Assembly: GCA_964637875.1 (NCBI GenBank) | Contig: CAZWXK010000041.1 | Span: 1 to 22,797 of the forward strand | Reading direction: 5' to 3' | DNA from: UBA5972 sp964637875 | GTDB taxonomy: Bacteria > Pseudomonadota > Alphaproteobacteria > Rhodobacterales > Rhodobacteraceae | DNA: 22,797 bases | Part shown: positions 14,711 to 22,232 of the stretch, one piece after another | Numbering within the stretch: position 1 is the stretch's first letter | Layout of the letters: the number at the start of each line of letters is the position of its first letter | Position numbers and translations under genes: made by a program | Notes under the pieces: model-generated | Seen by the model: the letters and a program-made list of their open reading frames with translations, nothing else | What the model was told of the DNA's origin: nothing | The model's database searches: none

Positions 14711-15564
14711 TGGCGTCCGCTTACCCCTGCCTCGTCCCGCCAGGCGGGATCGCGTTTCAGTACCTCGAGGCGCGCGCGTGGCGCATCCAGCCGGGGCAGC
14801 GCATTCAGAAGGCCCCGCGTATAGGGGTGGCGCGCCTCGTGCAGCCTGCCGGCCGGGCAGGTTTCGACGATGCGGCCCCCGTACATGATCAGCACCCGGT
14901 CGCAAAAGGCCGAAACCAGGTTCAGGTCATGGCTGATGAAGATCAGCCCCATGCCGCGCTCGCGCACCAGCTTGTCCATGATGTCCAGAACCTGCATCTG
15001 AACCGAGACGTCCAGCGCCGAGGTGGGCTCGTCCGCAATCAGGATCTGCGGGTCGGGGATCATCATCATGGCGATCATGATGCGCTGTCCCATGCCGCCC
15101 GAGACCTCGTGCGGGTACAACCGGGCGACGCGCTCGGGGTCGCGGATGCGCACGGCCTCCAGCATCTCGAGCGTCTTTTGCCGCGCCTGCCTGCGGCTGG
15201 TGGCGGCGTGCAGAAGATAGGCCTCGGCGATCTGCTCGCCCACCCGCATCACCGGGTTGAGCGAAAATTTGGGATCCTGCATGATCATCGAGATCCGCTG
15301 CCCGCGCACCGCGCGCATCTCGCGCTCGGACAGGGCCATGAGATCGCGGCCTTCCAGCGCGATCCTGCGGGCCTGCACCCTCCCCGGCAGGCGGATCAGG
15401 CGCAGGATTGCGCGCCCGGTCAGGGACTTTCCCGAACCCGACTCGCCGACAATGCCAAGCCGCTCGTGGCCCAGCGAAAGGCTGACACCACGCACGGCCT
15501 CGAACATGCCGCTGCGGGTGGGGAAGCGCACCCACAGATCCTCGACATCCAGAAGCCGGCTCAT
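14707..15564 (-). CDS. Peptide-type ABC transporter ATPase (OppD/DppD-like), short C-terminus
   Basis: First nucleotide-binding subunit, 285 residues. Walker A is GESGSGKS (40-47), the Q-loop is Gln96 (MIMQDPKFSLNP), the signature is SGGMGQR (155-161), as is usual for OppD-type proteins, Walker B ends in ADEP (177-180), and SHD is at 211-213. The protein ends about 35 residues after HPYTRGLLNALP. The expected tail with PGxxP and a cysteine-rich segment, seen in most OppD/DppD proteins of about 325 residues, is absent. AAGGAGGG precedes the ATG, which overlaps the permease stop as ATGA. Confidence 0.93.
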   Translation of the reverse strand: MSRLLDVEDLWVRFPTRSGMFEAVRGVSLSLGHERLGIVGESGSGKSLTGRAILRLIRLPGRVQARRIALEGRDLMALSEREMRAVRGQRISMIMQDPKFSLNPVMRVGEQIAEAYLLHAATSRRQARQKTLEMLEAVRIRDPERVARLYPHEVSGGMGQRIMIAMMMIPDPQILIADEPTSALDVSVQMQVLDIMDKLVRERGMGLIFISHDLNLVSAFCDRVLIMYGGRIVETCPAGRLHEARHPYTRGLLNALPRLDAPRARLEVLKRDPAWRDEAGVSGRQ

Positions 15565-16499
15565 TGCGATCCCTCCTTGGGGTCCAGCACGTCGCGCAGC
15601 CCGTCGCCCAGCAGGTTGAAGGCCAGCGACACGACAAAGATGGCCAGCCCCGGCATGGTGGCAACCCACCAGAAATCGAGGATGAACTTGCGCCCCTCGG
15701 AAATCATGGCCCCCCATTCGGGCGTGGGCGGCTGCGCCCCGAGGCCCAGAAACCCCAGCCCCGCGGCGGCCAGGATGATCCCCGCCATGTCCAGCGTCAC
15801 CCGCACCACCAGCGAGGATATGCACAGCGGCCAGACATGCCGGGTGATGATCCGCAGCGGTCCGGCCCCTTGCAGGCGGATCGCGTGAATGAAATCCGAG
15901 TTGCGGATGGTCAGGGTCTCGGCCCGCGCGATACGGGCATAGGGCGGCCAGGCAGTCAGGCTGATGGCCAGAACCGCGTTCTCGATGCCCGCCCCCAGCG
16001 CCGCGACAAAGGCCAGCGCCAGAACCAGACGCGGAAAGGCCAGAAAGATGTCGGTGATGCGCATCAGGATACGGTCGGTCCAGCCGCCCGCATAGCCCGC
16101 GACGGTGCCGACGAACAGCCCGGCGACCGGGGCGACCAGCGCCACCAGCGCCACGATATACAGGGTGATCCTTGCGCCCCATATCATCCGGCTGAGGATG
16201 TCGCGCCCCAGCCCGTCGCTGCCCAGCAGATAGCCCGCTGTGCCGGGCGGTTTCAGACGGGTCGCCAGATCCTGGGCAAAGGGGTCGTGCGGGGCGATCC
16301 AGGGGGCAAGGGCCGCGATCAGCACCAGGGCGATCAGGATGAACAGCCCGAACATGGCCATGTGGTTGCCCCTGAAGGCCAGCCAGCCCTGCCACAGCGC
16401 GCTGATGCGCGCATGTCGGCGCGAGGTGGGCGTGTCGGTCAGCAGCCAGTCACGCCAGCCTGTCGAACTGTTCGGCTGGTTGGGGTCGGAAATGCTCAT
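15561..16499 (-). CDS. Peptide-type ABC transporter permease (OppC/DppC-like)
   Basis: Inner membrane channel half, 312 residues. A long cytoplasmic N-terminus (to about 47) precedes the first membrane segment (MFGLFILIALVLIAAL), then the conserved periplasmic HDPFAQDLATRLKPP and LGSDGLGRDILSRMIWGAR, typical of OppC-type permeases. The ATPase-contact loop is ARAETLTIRNSDFIHAIRLQ, and LGFLGLGAQPPTPEWGAMI is a further family signature. About six membrane segments can be traced. Its start overlaps the partner permease stop as ATGA, and its stop overlaps the next ATPase start the same way. Confidence 0.94.
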   Translation of the reverse strand: MSISDPNQPNSSTGWRDWLLTDTPTSRRHARISALWQGWLAFRGNHMAMFGLFILIALVLIAALAPWIAPHDPFAQDLATRLKPPGTAGYLLGSDGLGRDILSRMIWGARITLYIVALVALVAPVAGLFVGTVAGYAGGWTDRILMRITDIFLAFPRLVLALAFVAALGAGIENAVLAISLTAWPPYARIARAETLTIRNSDFIHAIRLQGAGPLRIITRHVWPLCISSLVVRVTLDMAGIILAAAGLGFLGLGAQPPTPEWGAMISEGRKFILDFWWVATMPGLAIFVVSLAFNLLGDGLRDVLDPKEGSQ

Positions 16500-17554
16500 T
16501 GCGCCCTCGGATCGAGAAACCTGTACAACAGGTCGGCAAGAATGTTCAGCAGCACGAAAACCAGCCCCACGACGACCGTTCCGCCCATGACCGCGTTCAT
16601 GTCGGCCGACAGCAGCGAGGTGGTGATATAGGAGCCGATCCCCGGCCACGAGAAGATGATTTCGGTCAGAACCGACCCCTCCAGCAACCCGGCATAGGAC
16701 AGGGCGATCACGGTGATCAGCTGTACCCTGATATTGCCGAAGGCATGTTTCCAGATGACCGCGCGCTCGGACAGGCCCTTGACCCGCGCCGTGATCACAT
16801 ATTCGGCGTTCAGCTGTTCCAGCATGAAGGACCGCGTCATGCGGCTGATATAGGCCAGCGAGTAATAGCCCAGCAGCGACGCCGGCAGGATGATATGGGC
16901 AAAGGCGTTGCGGAACACCTCCCAATTGCCGGCAAGGGCGGAATCCAGCAGGATCATGCCGCTGCGCTGGGGTACGATATCCTCGAAGAAAATGTCCAGC
17001 CGGCCCGGCCCGGCAACCCAGCCCAGGATGCCGTAAAAGATCAGGAGCCCGACCAGCCCCAGCCAGAAAACCGGCATCGAATACCCGATCAGCGCGACGA
17101 CACGCGCAACCTGGTCGATCCACGACCCGCGCCTGACGGCCGCAACCACCCCCAGCGGCACCCCCAGCACGACACCCAGAAGGGTGCCCAGCGTGGCCAG
17201 CTCCATGGTGGCCGGAAAGACGCGGCGGATGTCGTCGGACACCGGAAAACCGGTGCGCAGAGACTGGCCGAAATCGCCCTGAACGACATCGCGCAGATAA
17301 TAGAAGAACTGCACGACGATCGGCTGATCCAGCCCCAGCGCGCGATAGGCGGCGTCATAGACCTCCTTGCTGGCGCGCTCGCCCACGATCGACAGGACCG
17401 GATCCACGGGCATGACGCGCCCGATGACAAAGGTCACGAACAACAGCCCCAGCATGGTGACGGCAATGGTTGCCAGCGTGCCGGCCGTCGCCCCGGCAAG
17501 CGACAGAAAGGGCGACCTGCGCCGCCCTTTCCGGGTATTCGAGCCCGCGGTCAT
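16496..17554 (-). CDS. Peptide-type ABC transporter permease (OppB/DppB-like)
   Basis: Other channel half, 352 residues. A basic N-terminus (TRKGRRR) is followed by the first membrane segment and the family motif GRVMPVDPVLSIVG. LGLDQPIVVQFFYYL precedes GDFGQSLRTGFPV, and the ATPase-contact loop is ITARVKGLSERAVIWKHAF. ETEIIFSWPG-like sequence (LTEIIFSWPGIGSYI) is typical of OppB/DppB. The start codon directly follows the stop of the binding protein gene (TAGATG), so the two are co-translated. The length is slightly above the usual 306-340 because of the N-terminal basic stretch and the extended middle loop (about 185-210). Confidence 0.94.
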   Translation of the reverse strand: MTAGSNTRKGRRRSPFLSLAGATAGTLATIAVTMLGLLFVTFVIGRVMPVDPVLSIVGERASKEVYDAAYRALGLDQPIVVQFFYYLRDVVQGDFGQSLRTGFPVSDDIRRVFPATMELATLGTLLGVVLGVPLGVVAAVRRGSWIDQVARVVALIGYSMPVFWLGLVGLLIFYGILGWVAGPGRLDIFFEDIVPQRSGMILLDSALAGNWEVFRNAFAHIILPASLLGYYSLAYISRMTRSFMLEQLNAEYVITARVKGLSERAVIWKHAFGNIRVQLITVIALSYAGLLEGSVLTEIIFSWPGIGSYITTSLLSADMNAVMGGTVVVGLVFVLLNILADLLYRFLDPRAQ

Positions 17555-19156
17555 CTATTTCGTCACGACCCAATAGGAAACGGCGGTGATGGCGCCGCCC
17601 AGGCTGAGGTTCCTGACCTTTTTCGAGCGCCCCGTCTGTTCGATCTTCTGGAACATGATGGCAAAGGGAGACACCTTCTGGTGCTCGCGCTGAATCTTTT
17701 CATACATCTGCGCGCGCCTGGCCCGGTCGGGTTCGACCATCGCCGCCTCGGTCTCGCGGGTCATTTCGGGAATGTCCCACGCGTTGCGCCAGGCCAGGAT
17801 ACCGGTCAGGCCCGCCTCGTCGCGATTGTCCGGGTTCATGGCAAAGGTCGAGGCATTGGTATTCGGGTCCGGGTAATCCGGCCCCCAGGCGCCAAGATAG
17901 ATGTCATGCTTGCGCGCGCGATAGATGCCCAGGATCTGCTTGCCGGTGCCGACCGTCAGCTTGACCTTGATGCCCGCCTTGGCAAAGGTATTCTGGATCG
18001 ACTGGGCCATTTCCAGCCGCTCCTGCGCGTCGCGCACGATCATGCCCACCTCGAATCCATCGGGATAGCCCGCCTCGGCAAGCAGTTTCCTTGCCTTTTC
18101 GACATTCAGGGAATAGGGCTTGTCATCAATGGCGCCAAGGAATGTCACCGGCAGAAAGGCCTGGTGGATGACATATTGCCCCTTCAGGAAACTGTCCTGC
18201 ATCCCCTTGTAATCGATCAGATATTTCAGCGCCAGCCGGACCTTGGGATTGGCGAGGATCTTGTTCTTCTGATTGAAGGCGATATACATGATCCGTCCGC
18301 GCAGCTCGGAGTCCACCGCCAGGGAGGGGTTTTTCGAAATGCCGGCGATATCCTCGGGGTTCAGGTTGCGGGCAATGTCGATATCGCCGCGTTCCAGCAG
18401 CAGACGCTGGGTCGAGCTTTCCTGGATATGGCGCACCACCACCTTTTTCATGGCCGGCTCGCCGCCATAGTAATTGGGGTTGGCCACCAGCGTGATCGAT
18501 TCATTGGGCTTCCAGCTGCCCAGCACATACGGCCCCGAGCCCGCGGTATGGGTCCGCAGCCATTCATTGCCCATGTCGCCATTGACCTCGTGCGACCTGA
18601 CGACCTTGCTGTCCACGATGCCGCCGATGGTGGCGGTCAGGCTGTTGAGCACGAACGAGGTTGCATAGCGCTTGTCGGTGGTGATCTTGAGCGTCATGTC
18701 GTCAACCGCGACGATGGTCTTGTCCACATTGTCGGGGCTGAAACCGAACTGGGTCAGGATGAAGCTGGGCGTCTTTTTCAGCAGCACCGCCCGGCGCAGG
18801 CTGTATTCGGCATCTTTTGCCGTCACCGGGTTGCCCGAGGCGAACCTGACGCCCGGGCGCATCTTGAAGGTGATGGTCCTGCCGTCGTCGGAAACGGTCC
18901 AGCTTTCGGCCAGGTCGGGACCATAACCCGCGTCCAGATTGAGTGGATCGAAATTGACCAGCTTGGAATAGATGTTGCGGCTGACATCGCCGCCGGCAAA
19001 TTCGAATGACTGGGCGGGGTCCAGCGTGGTGATGTCGTCGATGCGGTTGGCGATCACCAGCATGTTGTCGGGCGTCGCCGCCCCGGATGGCACGGCGCCA
19101 AGGCCGGTCATCACCGCAAGCCCCGCCGCAAGCAGGGAATGGCGTAACAAAGACAT
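17555..19156 (-). CDS. Peptide-type ABC transporter substrate-binding protein (family 5)
   Basis: Periplasmic solute-binding protein of 533 residues with a signal peptide (about 1-26, MSLLRHSLLAAGLAVMTGLG, ending PSGA-ATP). Family 5 features follow: IDDITTLDPAQSFEFAGG, DLAESWTVSDDGRTITFKMR, the segment SGPYVLGSWKPNESITLVAN, and LNPEDIAGI. GGAGG lies nine bases before the ATG at 19156. An upstream in-frame ATG (19201) has no ribosome site and would extend the signal peptide with polar residues, so it is rejected. It is the first gene of the transporter set and has a candidate promoter at 19200-19229. The ligand is not readable from sequence; with a dipeptidase and 5-oxoprolinase genes beside it, di- or oligopeptides are likely. 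Confidence 0.93.
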   Translation of the reverse strand: MSLLRHSLLAAGLAVMTGLGAVPSGAATPDNMLVIANRIDDITTLDPAQSFEFAGGDVSRNIYSKLVNFDPLNLDAGYGPDLAESWTVSDDGRTITFKMRPGVRFASGNPVTAKDAEYSLRRAVLLKKTPSFILTQFGFSPDNVDKTIVAVDDMTLKITTDKRYATSFVLNSLTATIGGIVDSKVVRSHEVNGDMGNEWLRTHTAGSGPYVLGSWKPNESITLVANPNYYGGEPAMKKVVVRHIQESSTQRLLLERGDIDIARNLNPEDIAGISKNPSLAVDSELRGRIMYIAFNQKNKILANPKVRLALKYLIDYKGMQDSFLKGQYVIHQAFLPVTFLGAIDDKPYSLNVEKARKLLAEAGYPDGFEVGMIVRDAQERLEMAQSIQNTFAKAGIKVKLTVGTGKQILGIYRARKHDIYLGAWGPDYPDPNTNASTFAMNPDNRDEAGLTGILAWRNAWDIPEMTRETEAAMVEPDRARRAQMYEKIQREHQKVSPFAIMFQKIEQTGRSKKVRNLSLGGAITAVSYWVVTK

Positions 19157-19199
19157 TATTTTCCTCCCGGTTGTCAGTTGTATGGAATCCGAATGATTC

Positions 19200-19229
19200 A
19201 AGTAGGGGGGTTTTCACCCCTCCAGTCAA
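19200..19229 (-). promoter_or_regulatory. Candidate internal promoter for the ABC genes, with palindromic spacer
   Basis: On the minus strand TTGACT (19229-19224) matches the -35 consensus at five of six positions. CTACTT (19205-19200) is a poor -10, after 18 bases. The spacer contains an imperfect palindrome, GGGGTGAAAACCCC, that could be an operator or just a short RNA hairpin. It would raise binding-protein expression relative to the upstream pxp genes. Confidence 0.3.
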
Positions 19230-19258
19230 CATCTTTGGCGCGCTTTGCCCCGACGGAA

Positions 19259-20320
19259 TCAATTGCCCCAGGTCAATTCCAGAACCCGCAGCCAGTTATC
19301 ATGGAACAATTTTTTCATCAGCCGGCGATCCACGCCATGCGCAATCAGGGCAGCGCGCAACGCGGGCAGGCCGGCAACGTCACCAATCGCTTCGGGAATC
19401 ATCGCGCCATCGAAATCGGAACCGAAGCCCACGCGATCCTCGCCCAGTCGCCCGATCAGGTGATCGAGATGACGCAGGATCACCTCAAGCGGGGTATCGG
19501 CACGCATCTGCCCGTCGGGGCGCAGGAACGCGGTGGCGAAATTGATACCCACCATGCCGTCGCTGTCGGCAATCGCGTCCAGTTGCCAGTCGGTCAGGTT
19601 GCGCGCGGTCGGACAGATGGCGTGGGCATTGGAATGGGTGGCCACCAGCGGCGCATCGGAAATCGCCGCGACATCGCGAAATCCGGCCTCGTTCAGATGG
19701 GAAAGGTCGATCATGATGCCCATGCGGTTGCACTGGCGCACCAGATCCTTGCCGGCCCCGGTCAGCCCCTCGCCCGTGTCTGGCCCGGAAGGAAAGCGAA
19801 ACGGCACGCCGTGGCCGAATATGGTCGGCCGGCTCCAGACCGGCCCGAGCGAGCGCAGACCGGCACGATACAGGATTTCCAGCGCATCGAAATCGGCATC
19901 GATGGCCTCGGCCCCCTCCATGTGCATCACCGCCGCCATCCGCCCTTCGTTCAGGCAGGAACGGATCTGGCCAGCCGTGGTGCAGATTTCCACGGCACAT
20001 TCGCGTTCGAGCGCCGCCAGAATGGCCGCCTGGCGCATGACCACCTTCAACGCCTCGTCCTGGCCGATTGCCGCCGGCAGCGCAAGGTCGTAACGCGCAC
20101 CGCTCATCGCCTTGAAATGATCGGTGCCATCATCGGGCGACGGCACGTAGATGGCAAAGAACCCGCCGCCAAAGCCCCCCTTGCGGGCACGCGGCAGATC
20201 GACATGCCCGCCACATCCGCGGATGAAATCCTGTGCTTCGCGGCCACGCGCGTGCCCCATCAGTTTCAGCAATACATCGTTGTGGCCATCAAGGAGCGGC
20301 GGCGTCAGGGTGTCGGTCAT
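19259..20320 (-). CDS. Membrane dipeptidase family enzyme (peptidase M19)
   Basis: Binuclear zinc dipeptidase of the amidohydrolase superfamily, 353 residues. The metal-binding and catalytic residues are in place: DGHNDVL (His13, Asp15), the bridging Glu135 in HMEGAEAI, His208 in DLSHLN, His229 in ATHSNAHA, the substrate-binding Arg240, and Asp302 in GSDFDG. There is no signal peptide or lipid anchor, so despite the family name it should be cytoplasmic, acting on peptides after import. AAAGG lies seven bases before the ATG. It lies between pxpA (105 bases upstream) and the ABC binding protein gene (102 bases downstream). The family cleaves L,D- and L,L-dipeptides, including Cys-Gly. The exact substrate here is inferred. 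Confidence 0.93.
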   Translation of the reverse strand: MTDTLTPPLLDGHNDVLLKLMGHARGREAQDFIRGCGGHVDLPRARKGGFGGGFFAIYVPSPDDGTDHFKAMSGARYDLALPAAIGQDEALKVVMRQAAILAALERECAVEICTTAGQIRSCLNEGRMAAVMHMEGAEAIDADFDALEILYRAGLRSLGPVWSRPTIFGHGVPFRFPSGPDTGEGLTGAGKDLVRQCNRMGIMIDLSHLNEAGFRDVAAISDAPLVATHSNAHAICPTARNLTDWQLDAIADSDGMVGINFATAFLRPDGQMRADTPLEVILRHLDHLIGRLGEDRVGFGSDFDGAMIPEAIGDVAGLPALRAALIAHGVDRRLMKKLFHDNWLRVLELTWGN

Positions 20321-20351
20321 GCTGGGCCTTTCATGTCGGCAGGGGGCCAGG

Positions 20352-20387
20352 GCGATGGTCGGGGCGATGGTCGGGGCGGGGGTCGGG
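20352..20387. repeat. Three tandem 12-base repeats between pxpA and the dipeptidase gene
   Basis: GCGATGGTCGGG occurs at 20352-20363 and 20364-20375, and a third copy with two changes (GCGGGGGTCGGG) at 20376-20387. It fills part of the 105-base gap between pxpA and the dipeptidase gene, so it would be in their common mRNA if the genes are co-transcribed. The C-rich minus-strand RNA would be unstructured. Confidence 0.85.
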
Positions 20388-20425
20388 CTGCGGATCGGGG
20401 CGCGGGAAAACCCGCAACGCGGCGA

Positions 20426-21205
20426 TCAGGGGCCGTCAAAGGCACCCACGGTGATACCCGCGTTTTCCAGGCGCATCCGCACGGTTTCGGCCAGACGCAC
20501 CGCGTCCGGGTTGTCGCCATGCACACAGACGGTCTGGGGCCTGACCGGAACCTTGACGCCGTTGATCGAGGTAACCGCCTGCTCCTCGACCATGCGCAAC
20601 ACGTTGTCGGCGGCAACGGCAGGGTCGTGAATGACCGCGCCCGGCTCGTGCCGGGAAACCAGGGTCGCGTCGTCATTGTAGGCGCGATCGGCAAAGACCT
20701 CGGACACATACGGCCCGCCGACGGATTCGGCGGCGCGCTGGATCTCGGTTTCAGCGACCGCCATGATGACCAGATCACCCGACAATTGCCGCACCGCGCG
20801 GGCAAAGATCCCGGCCATCCACCCATCGGTCATGCACATGTTGGACAGCGCCCCATGCATTTTCACATGGCGCAGATGGGTGCCCTCGGCGGCCGCAATG
20901 GCCTGCAGCGCGCCGATCTGATAGATGATCATTGCCGCCAGTTCGCCCGCGGTATTGCCCGTGATCCGCCTGCGGCCGAAACCGTGCAGATCGTCGAAAC
21001 CGGGATGGGCGCCGATGCCCACCCCCTTGTCGCGGCACAGGCGGGTGATGCGCACCATCTCGGCCGGGTCGCCCGCGTGAAAGCCGCAGGCAACATTGGC
21101 CGAGGTCACGATATCCAGCATCGCGTCGTCATTGCCCATGCGCCAGGGGCCATAGCTTTCGCCAAGATCGGCATTCAGATCAATCGAGGTCAAGGTCATC
21201 TCCAT
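20426..21205 (-). CDS. pxpA: 5-oxoprolinase subunit A (LamB/YcsF family)
   Basis: Part of the ATP-dependent PxpABC enzyme that opens 5-oxoproline (pyroglutamate) to glutamate. The 259-residue product has the family's DLNADLGES (9-17), ANVACGFHAGD (36-46), GAHPGFDD (65-72) and VKMHGAL (114-120), plus YVSEVFADRAY and VCVHGDNP in the C-terminal half. Two ATGs are possible, 21205 and 21199. GGAG abuts the second too closely, so the first is used, with low certainty about which is right. It overlaps the pxpC end by 26 bases, so translation is coupled. Confidence 0.94.
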   Translation of the reverse strand: MEMTLTSIDLNADLGESYGPWRMGNDDAMLDIVTSANVACGFHAGDPAEMVRITRLCRDKGVGIGAHPGFDDLHGFGRRRITGNTAGELAAMIIYQIGALQAIAAAEGTHLRHVKMHGALSNMCMTDGWMAGIFARAVRQLSGDLVIMAVAETEIQRAAESVGGPYVSEVFADRAYNDDATLVSRHEPGAVIHDPAVAADNVLRMVEEQAVTSINGVKVPVRPQTVCVHGDNPDAVRLAETVRMRLENAGITVGAFDGP

Positions 21206-22232
21206 TGGTTACGCCGCTCACCAGATTGTACGACAGGAGGTCGGGAATGTCTCGCGGGTCGCGGGTGACGGGCATGGCCTTTGACGCAAGGGAATCGAGC
21301 GTCCTGCGGTGACGCGCCAGCGCCTCGACCGCCTGACGGCGCGAAACCAGCCGAAAACGGAAGGTGCCGCCTGCGGGAATCTGTGCCAGCGCCGCCATGT
21401 CGGCGCTGGCCAGCGTCGCGATTCGCGCATAGCCGCCGCTGGAACCCCGGTCGGCCAGCAGCACGGTCGGCGTTCCGTCACCGGCAACCTGGATATCGCC
21501 GGGATTGATCGCATCCGATGCGATGGTCAGCCCCCGGTCGGCATGGATCGGCCCCGAATCCAGCGCGATCCGCATGCCCATGCGGTCGCGGCGGGGGGTA
21601 ACGGTGATGGTGGCGGCCAGCAGGCGGTCGCGCTCGGCACGGGGAAAGACATCGGATTGCGGCCCCCACAGCAGGCGCAGCTCGCGCCGGTCGAAATGGT
21701 CGGGACGCGGCAGACACATCGCCACAAGGTCGCCGGGCTGCGGCGCAACCGGCAATATCTGACCGGCAGCCGGGCGATGCCCCAGCCCGGCACGCAGATG
21801 GGTCGAGCGCGAACCAAGCACAAGCTCGGTCAGGAAACCGCCCCGGACGTGGAGATATCCGTAAACCCCCTCGCGCACGGCACCGATTTCGACGACATCG
21901 CCCCGATCCAGCCGGAACGATTGCCGCCAGGGCTGCGGCGTGCCGTTGACCCGCAGGGCCATCTCGGCCCCCGAGCAGGCCAGCCACAATGTCGAAACTG
22001 CCCTGAACCGCCCGCCCATGCCGGCAAATTCCAGGGCCGCATCATCGCGCCCGTTACCCAGCAGGGCCTGACCCTCGGCCAGCGCATGGTCGTCCATCGC
22101 GCCCGAACTGGTGACACCATAGCGCAGCAACCCCACCCGGCCCCGATCCTGAATCGTGGCGGTGGGGGCGATCGACAGGATTTCCAGCCCCGTTTCCAGC
22201 CCCGTTTCCGCCCCGGATCGCTGCCCGCTCAT
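21180..22232 (-). CDS. pxpC: 5-oxoprolinase subunit C (biotin-dependent carboxyltransferase-like)
   Basis: Partner of PxpB, homologous to the C-terminal part of urea-carboxylase-type and KipA proteins, 350 residues. Family blocks are TIQDRGRVGLLRYGVTSSGA (26-45) with MDDHALAEGQALLGN after it, WRQSFRLDRGDVVEIG, YLHVRGGF, LRLLWGPQSDVFP, SDAINPGDIQVAGDGTP and LLADRGSSGGYARIAT. The extreme N-terminus contains a duplicated ETGL coded by a 12-base tandem repeat and is probably not functionally important. A start further in (before LEILSIAP) is possible, but the ATGA overlap with pxpB supports the ATG at 22232. It does not need biotin in the PxpABC system. Confidence 0.93.
   Translation of the reverse strand: MSGQRSGAETGLETGLEILSIAPTATIQDRGRVGLLRYGVTSSGAMDDHALAEGQALLGNGRDDAALEFAGMGGRFRAVSTLWLACSGAEMALRVNGTPQPWRQSFRLDRGDVVEIGAVREGVYGYLHVRGGFLTELVLGSRSTHLRAGLGHRPAAGQILPVAPQPGDLVAMCLPRPDHFDRRELRLLWGPQSDVFPRAERDRLLAATITVTPRRDRMGMRIALDSGPIHADRGLTIASDAINPGDIQVAGDGTPTVLLADRGSSGGYARIATLASADMAALAQIPAGGTFRFRLVSRRQAVEALARHRRTLDSLASKAMPVTRDPRDIPDLLSYNLVSGVTNGDDLDLD
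22181..22204. repeat. 12-base tandem duplication inside pxpC N-terminus
   Basis: TTTCCAGCCCCG occurs twice in a row (22181-22192 and 22193-22204) and a partial third copy (TTTCCG) follows. On the coding strand it encodes ETGLETGL, so the duplication keeps the reading frame and adds four residues ahead of the conserved domain. Confidence 0.88.

Noticed and set aside
16499..19009. An 836-codon open frame on the plus strand opposite the ABC transporter genes
   Set aside because: It is antisense to three strongly supported genes. The translation is rich in His, Gln, Asp and Arg with no domain, as expected for a shadow frame.
19178..21268. A 696-codon open frame on the plus strand opposite the dipeptidase and pxpA
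   Set aside because: It is a shadow of conserved enzymes on the other strand, has no ribosome site, and crosses an intergenic repeat.
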